The notes below the pieces were generated by a model. That model had not been told where the DNA came from, did no database searches, and worked only from the letters and a program-made list of their open reading frames with translations. Positions 7,662 through 14,929 of a stretch of 64,000 nt of DNA are shown here, one piece after another. Source of the DNA: JAAYOS01 sp050950785 (GTDB taxonomy: Bacteria; Bacillota; Clostridia; Oscillospirales; JAAYOS01). Numbering within the stretch: the first letter of the stretch is position 1; every line of letters starts with the position of its first letter. Made by a program: the position numbers and the translations under genes. The stretch spans positions 62,001-126,000 of the forward strand of contig JBMNIG010000021.1 of NCBI GenBank assembly GCA_050950785.1, given 5' to 3'.

Positions 7662-7690
7662 TTCTCAAATGTGATCTATTATGCTATAAT
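7662..7690 (+). promoter_or_regulatory. Possible promoter for the dehydrogenase gene
   Basis: TATAAT (7685-7690) lies 17 bases after TTCTCA (7662-7667), inside the 160-base gap before the oxidoreductase gene. The gene may therefore have its own start in addition to read-through, since no terminator hairpin is visible after the alpha-subunit gene. Confidence 0.4.
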
Positions 7691-7730
7691 CGACATATAT
7701 ATTAAATAAGAAAAGGAGTTAATCATAAGT

Positions 7731-8858
7731 ATGAGCAAAATTCTAAATGTCGGTATTGTTGGTTGCGGCGGAATGGGCGGTGGCCATGCAATAGCCATAG
7801 CTAGTGGCACAGGTAATGCTGTATGGAATGCTACCTCGACCGACAGTACGTCAGCATATAAGGGCACGAACAACACCGATATATCAAAAAAACTTGCACT
7901 GGCTGGAGTATATGACATAGACCCTGCTCGTCAGCAGTGGGCATCTGAACAGGGTTTCAAAAATTACGAAAGCTACGAAGCTATGCTTGCAGATGATAAT
8001 GTGGATATTATTTTGATCGCTACCCCAAACGATCTGCACAGGGATCAAGCAATAGCAGCAATGCGCGCAGGCAAGCATGTTCTGTGTGAGAAACCCGTTA
8101 CACCCACAAGTGCAGAGCTTGAAGATATTCTCGCCGTAGCAGCTGAAACCGGAAAAATATTCTATCCTCGTCAAAATCGCCGTTGGGATGAGGATTTCAG
8201 AATAATACGCGAAATATATAATAATAACCTGCTTGGCAAAACCTTTAATATTGAAAGCCGCGTGCTCGGCTCCAGGGGTATACCCGGGGACTGGAGAGCC
8301 AAGAAAGAGTTTGGCGGAGGTATGATGCTTGATTGGGGCGTTCATCTGTTGGATCGCCTATTGTATATGATTCCCGAGAAGGTCAAGAAGGTCTTTTGTT
8401 CCCTTACTCATATCACCAACACCGAGGTTGACGATGGCTTCAAAATGCACATGACCTTCGAAAGCGGACTTACCGCGGTTGTTGAAGTGGGAACATGTCA
8501 CTTTATTAAGCTTCCACTGTGGTTTATCGCAGGAAATCACGGTACAGCAGTCATTGATGACTGGAGCTGTAAAGGGAAAATGGTTCGTTTGAAGAGCTGG
8601 GAAGACAAGGACGCAACCCCAATATTGGCTGGTGCCGGTCTTACAAAGACGATGGCTCCCAGAGGTGACAATTCTGTAGAGGAGCTCCCCCTTCCCAATG
8701 TGGACTTTGACCACAATGAGTTGTACAGTAATCTCGCAGATGTTATAAACGATGGTGCTGAGCAGATCGTAACCGGAGAAGAAGCACTACGCGTGCTGAA
8801 GCTTATGGAAGCTGCCTTTGAATCATCCGAGACCGGAACTGTTGTTGATTTTGAATAA
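7731..8858 (+). CDS. Gfo/Idh/MocA-family oxidoreductase, candidate C-glycoside 3-dehydrogenase (DgpA-like)
   Basis: This 375-residue protein has an N-terminal Rossmann domain with the dinucleotide motif GCGGMGGGH (residues 11-19) and the family signature EKP (E120, K121, P122). The C-terminal alpha/beta domain carries the catalytic pair D201 and H205 in MLDWGVH; K121, D201 and H205 form the usual triad of sugar-oxidising members. By analogy with DgpA of puerarin-degrading gut bacteria it would oxidise the C3 hydroxyl of a C-linked glucose, priming it for the deglycosidase encoded just upstream. An insertion of about 30 residues (24-54, rich in Ser, Thr, Asn) lies between the nucleotide motif helix and the second Rossmann strand. 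The gene ends at a strong terminator. A general sugar or inositol dehydrogenase remains possible. Confidence 0.8.
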   Translation: MSKILNVGIVGCGGMGGGHAIAIASGTGNAVWNATSTDSTSAYKGTNNTDISKKLALAGVYDIDPARQQWASEQGFKNYESYEAMLADDNVDIILIATPNDLHRDQAIAAMRAGKHVLCEKPVTPTSAELEDILAVAAETGKIFYPRQNRRWDEDFRIIREIYNNNLLGKTFNIESRVLGSRGIPGDWRAKKEFGGGMMLDWGVHLLDRLLYMIPEKVKKVFCSLTHITNTEVDDGFKMHMTFESGLTAVVEVGTCHFIKLPLWFIAGNHGTAVIDDWSCKGKMVRLKSWEDKDATPILAGAGLTKTMAPRGDNSVEELPLPNVDFDHNELYSNLADVINDGAEQIVTGEEALRVLKLMEAAFESSETGTVVDFE

Positions 8859-8864
8859 TCTTTG

Positions 8865-8907
8865 GCAATCAGCGTCACTTAGTAAGATGACGCTGATTGC
8901 TTTCTTC
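8865..8907 (+). terminator. Intrinsic terminator after the C-glycoside cassette
   Basis: A 13-bp perfect stem (GCAATCAGCGTCA, 8865-8877, with 8888-8900) and a 10-base loop are followed by TTTCTTCT. It starts seven bases after the dehydrogenase stop codon. Confidence 0.85.
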
Positions 8908-9006
8908 TATCTAATATATCCTCACAATGTCACAGTGATTTACTAGGATCAAAAATATCAAATTTATATTTTCAACAAATTCGAGTAAGTTTTTTGTTGT
9001 AAATAA

Positions 9007-9034
9007 TTGAAAATGAAACAGAATATGCTATAAT
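9007..9034 (+). promoter_or_regulatory. Promoter of the membrane protein gene
   Basis: TTGAAA (9007-9012) and TATAAT (9029-9034) are 16 bases apart and lie 38 bases before the ATG at 9073. Confidence 0.6.
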
Positions 9035-9072
9035 CTCCTTAGACTCTTATTACTTAGCAGAGGAGATATGTC

Positions 9073-9552
9073 ATGAAAAACCAAGATCTGGGTGTGAAAA
9101 AGAATCGCATCAGAATTAGCCTAAGCTATGTTGTACCACTCTTTTACCCTGTAGTTGCGCTGTTTATGATAGGGCTGCTCGTACTTCCGTCGTCAACTCT
9201 TAGTGACCAGCCCATCTACTCGATTCTGGTAACTGCAGCCGGGGCATTGCTAACTGTCTACATATTCGTTCAGATTTTCCATTGCGGAATCGAACTATAT
9301 GAAAACGGAATCGTTATCGTCAGTGTCTTAAATAAAAAGGTTATCATGCGTGATGAAATCAACATCATCCACTGGGATAGACCGGGCCAATTTGCAGGAA
9401 CAACGCGCACAGTTGTCCGAAAAACGAACGGAACCGCCGAAGTTATTTTGAAAGGCGGCAAAATGATCAAGATTCCCGACTCCATGTATAAAAACCTGGA
9501 CAGGGTCCTCGGCGAGTGGCAATCAGAGCAAAAAATACCCTTTGAGTTTTAG
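9073..9552 (+). CDS. Small membrane protein with a cytoplasmic PH-like domain, function unknown
   Basis: This 159-residue protein has two membrane helices (about residues 17-40 and 50-72) connected by a short loop. A C-terminal beta-rich soluble part of about 80 residues follows (strands around IELYENGIVIVSVLNKKVIMRDEI and the TVVRKTNGTAEVIL region), resembling bacterial pleckstrin-like membrane proteins. No catalytic motif is visible. It is a single-gene transcript by its surroundings: a good promoter at 9007, the ribosome site GAGGAGAT before the ATG, and a terminator at 9591. I do not recognise a specific family and assign no function. Confidence 0.65.
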   Translation: MKNQDLGVKKNRIRISLSYVVPLFYPVVALFMIGLLVLPSSTLSDQPIYSILVTAAGALLTVYIFVQIFHCGIELYENGIVIVSVLNKKVIMRDEINIIHWDRPGQFAGTTRTVVRKTNGTAEVILKGGKMIKIPDSMYKNLDRVLGEWQSEQKIPFEF

Positions 9553-9590
9553 TATTTTTAATAGGTAAATGTGGAAACTATATGCAAGAT

Positions 9591-9630
9591 AAAAGGGCCA
9601 TCAGCAAGGCTTAGCCGCTGTGGCCTTTTT
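9591..9630 (+). terminator. Intrinsic terminator
   Basis: AAAAGGGCCA pairs with TGGCCTTTTT, with an inner CAGC/GCTG stem, 39 bases after the membrane protein gene. The stem runs into T5. Confidence 0.75.
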
Positions 9631-9750
9631 CAAATTCGCTTTATATACTTAACTACAACTCGCCTGATATTTCCTGACTTTCTTAATTATGTACTTTGAG
9701 AAATTTTTATCGAATAATGCTTTATGGTACTTTCAAAGGAGCTGTTTTCT

Positions 9751-10227
9751 ATGATCAACACCACTCTTTGCTATATAGAACAAGATGGAAAATATCTAAT
9801 GCTACACCGAACAAAGAAGGAAAATGACCTAAACAAGTGCAAGTGGATCGGAATAGGCGGCAGGTTCAAGGACGGAGAAAGCCCTGAAGACTGCGTTGTC
9901 CGTGAGGTTAGAGAGGAGACAGGCCTAGTGCTCACATCATACCGCTATAGAGGGATCGTCACTTTTGCCTCCGACCGGCATCCCACCGAATACATGCACC
10001 TTTTTACGTCGGACTCATATAAAGGCAAGCTTATAGATTGTGACGAAGGAGAGCTAAAGTGGATACCTAAAGAAGATATACTCAATTTACCTATATGGGA
10101 GGGTGACAAAATATTTCTGAGGCTTCTAAGGGAAGATGCTCCCTTTTTTTCACTTAAGTTGGTCTATAACGGTGATCATTTGAAATCAGCGGTTTTGAAC
10201 GGAAAAAAGCTGGATACTTTGTTATAA
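9751..10227 (+). CDS. Nudix hydrolase (MutT-like, 8-oxo-dGTP diphosphatase type)
   Basis: This 158-residue protein has a complete Nudix box: the glycine and glutamate of GGRFKDGE followed by REVREETGL at about residues 59-67. This segment binds the divalent metal that activates hydrolysis of nucleoside-diphosphate compounds. The protein starts with a short beta strand typical of MutT/NUDT1-like enzymes that clean oxidised dGTP, but the substrate is not decided by the box. An earlier in-frame ATG exists at 9724, yet AAAGGAG at 9736 serves the ATG at 9751. No operon partner is apparent; an IS200/IS605-like relic begins about 45 bases downstream. Confidence 0.85.
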   Translation: MINTTLCYIEQDGKYLMLHRTKKENDLNKCKWIGIGGRFKDGESPEDCVVREVREETGLVLTSYRYRGIVTFASDRHPTEYMHLFTSDSYKGKLIDCDEGELKWIPKEDILNLPIWEGDKIFLRLLREDAPFFSLKLVYNGDHLKSAVLNGKKLDTLL

Positions 10228-10269
10228 AAGTGTCACCTCTAAACGCGTCATTAAATCCTTTATTATCTT

Positions 10270-10575
10270 AACGTCGACACTACCCATGACTAAAGCCACG
10301 GGGGGGTTCTTTGGTGGTAGTAGAAAGTCCATTTTCGGTATCCGTAGATCCCCAAAGTTAAGGGTATGCATCCCTCCTAAGACAGTGCATATAGCATCTT
10401 AGGCTGGTAGACTATCGCTCTTCGCTACACCATCTGCAACAGGTGCTGTCATTATGTTCATTGCACCACAAGTATGTCCCTGTGCGTGCTGAATCAGCTA
10501 TGAGTATCGGAGAAGACAACAACATTCTTTCAGTCTATCCCTGTGCGTACTGGGCCCGCACTTTACGCATGCAAT
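10270..10575 (-). mobile_element. Relic of an IS200/IS605-type element with omega-RNA-like end (no intact gene)
   Basis: The stretch 10228-10672 holds no intact gene. On the minus strand it carries a hairpin of the CCCGTGGCTTTAGTCATGGG type (10283-10302), which resembles the conserved 3' hairpin of TnpB guide (omega) RNAs near IS605 right ends. A second hairpin lies upstream of it (CCTAAGA 10376-10382 with TCTTAGG 10397-10403). A short minus-strand open stretch ending at 10399 reads like a TnpB C-terminal tail (QHAQGHTCGAMNI and onward to a TAA). A 13-base string similar to CAGCACGCACAGG occurs twice, about 70 bases apart. No tnpA or tnpB catalytic core remains. The identification is by memory of such ends and is tentative. 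Confidence 0.4.
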
Positions 10576-10612
10576 TACTAAAAAAAAGAATATAGGGCAA
10601 AGGATCATAAAC

Positions 10613-10647
10613 AAGTGCAGCCTCTAATTATTAGAACGGCTGTACTT
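10613..10647. terminator. Hairpin between the IS relic and mgtC-like gene
   Basis: AAGTGCAGCC (10613-10622) pairs with GGCTGTACTT (10638-10647), with one wobble or mismatch. It lies just downstream of the convergent MgtC-like gene and may end its transcript. Confidence 0.5.
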
Positions 10648-10672
10648 TTGCTATTAAAATCGACGCATTATA

Positions 10673-11356
10673 TTACAAAATGATATATTTTACAGAGTAC
10701 ACGCCTTCGATATCTGTTATTTGTTCGATTATATTTTTGAATGGTATGTCATGCCTTCCCTTAGCAGCTTTAAGTCCAAATTCCAGCTCCCCTCCACCGT
10801 CGGTAAATAAAGCAGAGTGATTTATTACCTCAAGGTCATGACTGTCTAAAATAGAACCGACCAGGTCGTCAATGCTGCTTGGACTATCTTTGAAATGTAG
10901 TGTCAGAACAGCTCTTGTACGCTTGATCTTTACGAATCTATCCTCTATACTCTCAAGAACGGTAAGGGCAAATATTGCCCCAATCGTACCCAAAGCCGCT
11001 ACGATAAACATGCCCGATCCGGCAGCCAATCCCAGACAGGCTGTGGCCCAAAGGCTTGCCGCGGTAGTAAGTCCCTTGACGTTGATACCTTCCTTCAAAA
11101 TAGTTCCGGCACCCAGAAATCCAATTCCGGATATGACTTGAGCGGAAAGTCTTGTGGGGTCTACATTGTCCACCCCATATCGAGAAGCTAACTGTTCTCC
11201 GGTGATCATTACGATCGCCGAACCAACAGCCACAAGAAAATGGGTGCGAAAACCAGCTGCCCGGTGAGACCGCTCACGTTCAATCCCTATAAGTGCTCCC
11301 AAGGTGGCTGCAGCTGCTATTTTCAACACCAAGTCCAATAACGACTTTAGATCCAT
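10673..11356 (-). CDS. MgtC/SapB-family membrane protein
   Basis: This 227-residue protein has four to five membrane helices in the first 135 residues. They include the family-typical GALIGIERERSHRAAGFRTH segment (about residues 20-39) and the ISGIGFLGAGTI segment (about 75-86). A C-terminal ACT-like cytoplasmic domain of about 85 residues follows. MgtC-type proteins are linked to magnesium limitation and cell-envelope ATPase regulation; in non-pathogens the role is unclear and transport has not been shown for most. The gene stands alone, with GGAGGG before the ATG and terminator hairpins on both sides. Confidence in the family is high and in any particular function low. Confidence 0.88.
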   Translation of the reverse strand: MDLKSLLDLVLKIAAAATLGALIGIERERSHRAAGFRTHFLVAVGSAIVMITGEQLASRYGVDNVDPTRLSAQVISGIGFLGAGTILKEGINVKGLTTAASLWATACLGLAAGSGMFIVAALGTIGAIFALTVLESIEDRFVKIKRTRAVLTLHFKDSPSSIDDLVGSILDSHDLEVINHSALFTDGGGELEFGLKAAKGRHDIPFKNIIEQITDIEGVYSVKYIIL

Positions 11357-11381
11357 AATAGCCCTCCATGCTATTCTGGCA

Positions 11382-11421
11382 AAAGGGGACTCATAGTCTT
11401 ATCACCTATGTCGTCCCCTTT
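11382..11421 (-). terminator. Intrinsic terminator of the rubrerythrin gene
   Basis: AAAGGGGAC (11382-11390) and GTCCCCTTT (11413-11421) form the stem. On the minus strand it runs into CCCCTTTT, directly downstream of the rubrerythrin stop. Confidence 0.7.
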
Positions 11422-11468
11422 ACACTTAATATTGCTTATTTCTGCTCTATACGTTCGATTGAAATATC

Positions 11469-12023
11469 TTAAAAAGATTTATACAACTCTTTCTTGGCTC
11501 CACAAACCGGGCAGTTGTCAGGCGCTTCGTCCAGTACGGTGTGCCCACAGACTGGGCAAATAAGCACTGACTTAAACTCCATATCTCTGTTCTCTCTTGC
11601 ACAATCCTGTGCCTTCTTAAACATCTCAGCATGTATTTTCTCAGCTTCGAGGGCAAACCTAAAGGAGCGCTTTGCACCTGATTCGTTTTGAAACTCGGCA
11701 GCATTGTAATATACCGGGTACATCTGTTCTACTTCGTGGAGTTCTCCATCTATTGCACCCTGCAGGTTTTCAACTGTCCCATTAAGACCAAATACTGCTC
11801 CCGCTGTGACTGTTACGTCAGCAGTATCTCCACCGACTTCTTTGAAATGGTTATGTGCATGAACCAGTTCAGCATAAGCTATTGCTTCAAACAATTTTGC
11901 GATATTGGGAAATCCCTCTTTTTCCGCCACTTTACCCCATTGAAGGTACCTCATGTGTGCCATACTCTCGCCACCGTATGCCGAGCGAAGAAAATCAGCT
12001 GTCATTGCGTTTTTTACTGCCAT
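11469..12023 (-). CDS. Rubrerythrin
   Basis: This is a 184-residue non-haem iron peroxidase that reduces hydrogen peroxide in the cytoplasm of anaerobes, taking electrons through rubredoxin or NADH-dependent partners. The N-terminal ferritin-like four-helix domain (about residues 1-135) carries the di-iron carboxylate/His residues (for example in AYGGESMAHMRY and in AEKIHAEMF). The C-terminal rubredoxin domain has CPVCGH and CPVCGA knuckles at the end. I chose the ATG at 12023, eight bases after AAAGGAG; upstream in-frame starts precede the ribosome site. The gene is monocistronic, with a terminator at 11382. The upstream region is AT-rich and I could not identify a PerR box with confidence. 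Confidence 0.95.
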   Translation of the reverse strand: MAVKNAMTADFLRSAYGGESMAHMRYLQWGKVAEKEGFPNIAKLFEAIAYAELVHAHNHFKEVGGDTADVTVTAGAVFGLNGTVENLQGAIDGELHEVEQMYPVYYNAAEFQNESGAKRSFRFALEAEKIHAEMFKKAQDCARENRDMEFKSVLICPVCGHTVLDEAPDNCPVCGAKKELYKSF

Positions 12024-12447
12024 AAACATTTCTCCTTTGCATATATGCTTATTACTCAATGCGGCGCTTACTGATCCAAAAGTATTATGCCGCAAAAGTG
12101 TTGCTTTATGTTCGTCTTACTCCCTACCCTTTTATACTTATAGATATAGTAATCAATTTATTACTAGAGCATTTTGACTATTGAAACCCAAGCGATAAGC
12201 TTCGATCATATTATATGATTTAAGAACAATTACTATTATTAGATTACCATATTTATTTTTTTTGTCAAGTATTTCTATCTACTTTTCTTACCTTGTAAAA
12301 TAGAAAAATAAGCGAGTGTTACACCCATCTCTGTAATACCCAAAATACATGTTTACGGTGTTTCGCAGTAAATTACAATATTTATGCCCAAAAGAGTAAC
12401 AGTTTCAATCAAAATGGAATACATTGAGAAATGAGAGGTGAAAAAAT
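12024..12447. other. Intergenic region between rubrerythrin and cwlJ-like gene
   Basis: This is 424 AT-rich bases between divergent genes and must hold both promoters. I see the rubrerythrin ribosome site at its left end and no clear operator, RNA gene or repeat. A sporulation-type promoter for the germination genes is expected on the right but could not be assigned. Confidence 0.5.
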
Positions 12448-12888
12448 GTGGATACCAGGGAACTGTTTGCTCGTCTTATCAGGTGCGAAGCCGAAGGCGA
12501 AGGCCTTAACGGTATGCGGGCCGTTGCGACATGCGTGATGAACCGCGTTAGAGTCACCTACGGAGAATATTTTAGGCATGCTCAAGGGGATCTTCGCAGA
12601 GTAATTGAACAGCCAAGGCAGTATACATGTATGATGACTTCGGTCGCAGGAGAACCTAATCCGCAAAATGTCTGGGCAAAACCGCCTGAAGCAATTCACT
12701 ATCAGGTAGTCGATGAAGCTATCATAGGAAGCATTTTCACAGGAGTAGGTTCAGAGTGTCTATGGTACATGAATCCATTCAATCCGGTATGTCCAAACTT
12801 TTTCCCGTACAACAGAAACGGTTATTGGTTTACACGCGTCAACCAACACTGTTTCTATAATCCAATGCCATCCTATGCAGAGACTTGA
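12448..12888 (+). CDS. cwlJ: Spore cortex-lytic cell wall hydrolase, CwlJ-like (SleB family)
   Basis: This 146-residue protein corresponds to the hydrolase_2 (SleB/CwlJ) domain alone. It shows the opening DTRELFARLIRCEAEGEG with the catalytic glutamate, the AVATCVMNRV segment, and a C-terminal aromatic region. It lacks both signal peptide and peptidoglycan-binding repeats, as in CwlJ, which is made in the mother cell and placed in the spore coat to degrade cortex peptidoglycan during germination. The next gene encodes a GerQ-like coat protein 22 bases downstream, the same pair as in Bacillus, where GerQ is needed for CwlJ localisation. The start is a GTG at 12448 after GAGAGGTG; no ATG fits. 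Confidence 0.85.
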   Translation: MDTRELFARLIRCEAEGEGLNGMRAVATCVMNRVRVTYGEYFRHAQGDLRRVIEQPRQYTCMMTSVAGEPNPQNVWAKPPEAIHYQVVDEAIIGSIFTGVGSECLWYMNPFNPVCPNFFPYNRNGYWFTRVNQHCFYNPMPSYAET

Positions 12889-12910
12889 GAAGGTAGAGGT
12901 GTCATAATTT

Positions 12911-13573
12911 ATGAGCAGTAATCTTAATTGGTTAGGCAACAAGGGGCTTGATCCGAACACGCCACGCAATGCCCGCTCTCCCCTTTCAATCCCGGACGAC
13001 TTCGACTTTGGTGAAAACAAATCCTTTTGGGATGAACTCTTAAATCCACGCGGATCCGGAACAAGGAGAAGCGAAAACGAAGCAAACATGGGTACCTCCG
13101 AAGGTGGAAAATCAAATCTCCAAAGATCAAACCCGCAAAAAGGCAGTCAATCCGCACCCGAACGTTCCGATCCGCCCATACAACCGGATGATTCCCCGCG
13201 GCGCCAGATGCCAATGACAGACCGGCAAACCGAATCTCAACCAAGAACTTCGCAGCGCGAAACACCAATGCGAATGGTTCCGATCGATCCAATGAGTATG
13301 GATATAACAGATCCGTCAATTCCGGTGCAGCAAGGTCCACCGCCGGCCACAGAAGAGGGATTTATTCCGGCGTTTCTACGGAGAAACATCGGAAGATATG
13401 TGCGGGCAGAGTTTATTTTGGGTACTAACCAGTACACCGACAGAACCGGTAGAATAATAGAAGTCGGTACGAACTATTTCGTGTTGGAGGACGTAAACGC
13501 CCGAACCGAAATAATGTGTGATCTTTATGCAGTAAAGTTTGTAACTATACTACCGCGAGACAGTATGGGATGA
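12911..13573 (+). CDS. GerQ-like spore coat protein
   Basis: This 220-residue protein has a long low-complexity N-terminal part (residues about 20-150, rich in Pro, Gln, Arg, Ser and Asn). The conserved C-terminal domain of about 65 residues starts at the PAFLRRNIGRYVRAEF segment. The C-terminal block (chain RNIG..., then TGRIIEVGTNYFVLED, then DLYAVKFVTIL) matches the GerQ coat-protein domain in length and pattern. Immediate linkage to a cwlJ-like gene (22-base gap) supports this role: anchoring CwlJ in the coat of the spore. The disordered part is longer than in Bacillus GerQ, and its Gln/Lys-type residues could allow cross-linking, which is an inference. Confidence 0.65.
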   Translation: MSSNLNWLGNKGLDPNTPRNARSPLSIPDDFDFGENKSFWDELLNPRGSGTRRSENEANMGTSEGGKSNLQRSNPQKGSQSAPERSDPPIQPDDSPRRQMPMTDRQTESQPRTSQRETPMRMVPIDPMSMDITDPSIPVQQGPPPATEEGFIPAFLRRNIGRYVRAEFILGTNQYTDRTGRIIEVGTNYFVLEDVNARTEIMCDLYAVKFVTILPRDSMG

Positions 13574-13665
13574 TAGTATTTCCTTCCTGAAATTATTTCC
13601 ATGAATTTCATATAATAATAATGGATTTTCATGTTGAAACTTCAGGACAGGAGGAATTGAATATA

Positions 13666-14085
13666 ATGAGTCTTGTACCCTGGAATCCTTTCAGGGAGAT
13701 CGAGAACCTTCGAAAGCAAGTAAACACTATATTTAATCACTTACCAGGATACTCTGTCATAAAAAATACATTACCTAAAATAGATGTCTACCAAACCGAA
13801 AATGATGTGATCCTGAAGACTGAAATTCCCGGCATACCAAAAGAGAACTTTGATGTATCAATAGAAGAAGACAGGATCCGCCTCAGGGGACATACCAAGC
13901 GTTCAAGTGAAATCAAAAATCAAGATTTCTACCAATCAGAGCGATATTACGGCAGTTTTGCGCGCACCGTACATCTTCCTGCGGAGGTCGTGGCTGATAA
14001 AGCTAAGGTCGAATACGATGCAGGCGTACAATCAGTAACTGCTCCAAAAAAAGATCCTTTTAAATCAAAATACAGAAGAATCTAA
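13666..14085 (+). CDS. Hsp20/alpha-crystallin small heat shock protein
   Basis: This is a 139-residue ATP-independent chaperone that holds unfolding proteins. The alpha-crystallin domain spans about residues 38-128 (PKIDVYQTENDVILKTEIPG, then the RIRLRGHTKRS strand). The usual GVL-V-PK motif near the end is altered to GVQSVTAPKK. The N-terminus MSLVPWNPFREIENLRKQVN is typical of Clostridia. I chose the ATG at 13666 because GGAGG precedes it by 11 bases; an earlier in-frame ATG at 13621 lacks a site. It lies 92 bases after the gerQ-like gene. The C-terminus is short and basic. The hairpin at 14096 ends the transcript. Confidence 0.88.
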   Translation: MSLVPWNPFREIENLRKQVNTIFNHLPGYSVIKNTLPKIDVYQTENDVILKTEIPGIPKENFDVSIEEDRIRLRGHTKRSSEIKNQDFYQSERYYGSFARTVHLPAEVVADKAKVEYDAGVQSVTAPKKDPFKSKYRRI

Positions 14086-14095
14086 TTCAGTAAAA

Positions 14096-14123
14096 ATCCC
14101 TGGCGCTATAGGGCGTCAGGGAT
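14096..14123. terminator. Terminator hairpin between convergent hsp20 and Nudix genes
   Basis: ATCCCTGGCGC pairs with GCGTCAGGGAT (one mismatch). It overlaps the last codons of the minus-strand Nudix gene. Confidence 0.6.
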
Positions 14124-14597
14124 GTAATTATAATAGAGTAAGGTCTTCTGACTTCTTAAATCACTTAAATCACAGTCTGATCCTTCAAAAAGACCTGTAG
14201 TTGGGTTATAGTAAATACTGGACAGAATGTGATTTAGACAATTGCTGTTGAAAAGTTCGTAATCATCACATAAGTCACGTCTTATATCTGCCCACAGCAG
14301 GGAATCTTCTCTACGCCTTAATGTTTGAGCTCGGGCTATACTGCCGGCAAAAACCTGTAGCCGTCTCTGATCCAGAACATATGTAAAATCAAAAATGTGC
14401 TGTAATGTTATATCATCCTCAGTCAGTCCGGTTTCATTTTTCAGCTCTCTATAGGCACAGTCTAAACCATTTTCACCCTTCATACGTTCACCGCAAATAA
14501 AACCAAACACTCTGTCGTATGTACCATAATCGCTTTTGCATAGGAGTATCTTTTTTGTTTCTTTGTTGTAGATAAGTACAAGTGATAAATTAATCAT
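14106..14597 (-). CDS. Nudix-fold protein with degenerate Nudix box
   Basis: This 163-residue protein begins with a typical Nudix strand (INLSLVLIYNKETKKILLCK) and has a box-like segment at about residues 37-59. The glycine and first glutamate are kept (GERMKGE), but the core reads RELKNETGL, so the first glutamate of the canonical EE pair is Asn. This may lower or alter catalysis, as seen in some Nudix domains with other roles. The second half has no known motif. The gene is alone on the minus strand, convergent with hsp20, and its stop lies within the terminator hairpin. Fold assignment is likely; activity is uncertain. Confidence 0.75.
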   Translation of the reverse strand: MINLSLVLIYNKETKKILLCKSDYGTYDRVFGFICGERMKGENGLDCAYRELKNETGLTEDDITLQHIFDFTYVLDQRRLQVFAGSIARAQTLRRREDSLLWADIRRDLCDDYELFNSNCLNHILSSIYYNPTTGLFEGSDCDLSDLRSQKTLLYYNYIPDAL

Positions 14598-14929
14598 CGT
14601 TTTCTATACTACTCCCTCCGATATTTATAAAAGCCCAATCTTCCGGCAACAAGCAGGCGCTAAAGCCAAATTCGCAGGTGCGATTGCGATGATGGATGAT
14701 CACATCTGCAGGTAGGATAAGTTATCACCTCCGGAATGAACATATACCTGCACTGGTAACCCGAAGTATAATAGCGGGCATAAAATTTATAAAGAATTAT
14801 AACAGAAGTATTTACCAATTTCAACATATTTTTACATTTTATTCTAATATTCGTCGTAGGTATAGCTATTTATATCAAAAACAATATATCTACTTCGAGT
14901 ACGAACTTCCTTTCATATTAGTTTGAACA
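14598..14929. other. Gene-free stretch between the Nudix and LTA-synthase-like genes
   Basis: This is 332 bases. The minus-strand ribosome site of the Nudix gene (GGAGGGAG) lies at the left end. Short GC-richer segments at about 14640-14770 contain small complementary strings (for example TGCAGGTA and TACCTGCA), but I see no convincing riboswitch or gene. Confidence 0.4.

Noticed and set aside
12096..12300. PerR operator upstream of rubrerythrin
   Set aside because: The region is AT-rich with several near matches, but no symmetrical TTATAAT-N-ATTATAA type site could be defined.
14640..14770. Riboswitch-like segment (c-di-GMP-I type) between the Nudix and LTA-synthase-like genes
   Set aside because: Strings such as CTAAAGCC and GGTAGG recall GEMM elements, but the expected P2 hairpin and GCAAA-GACGCAAAG arrangement are absent, and neither flanking gene is downstream in the right orientation with a proper spacing.
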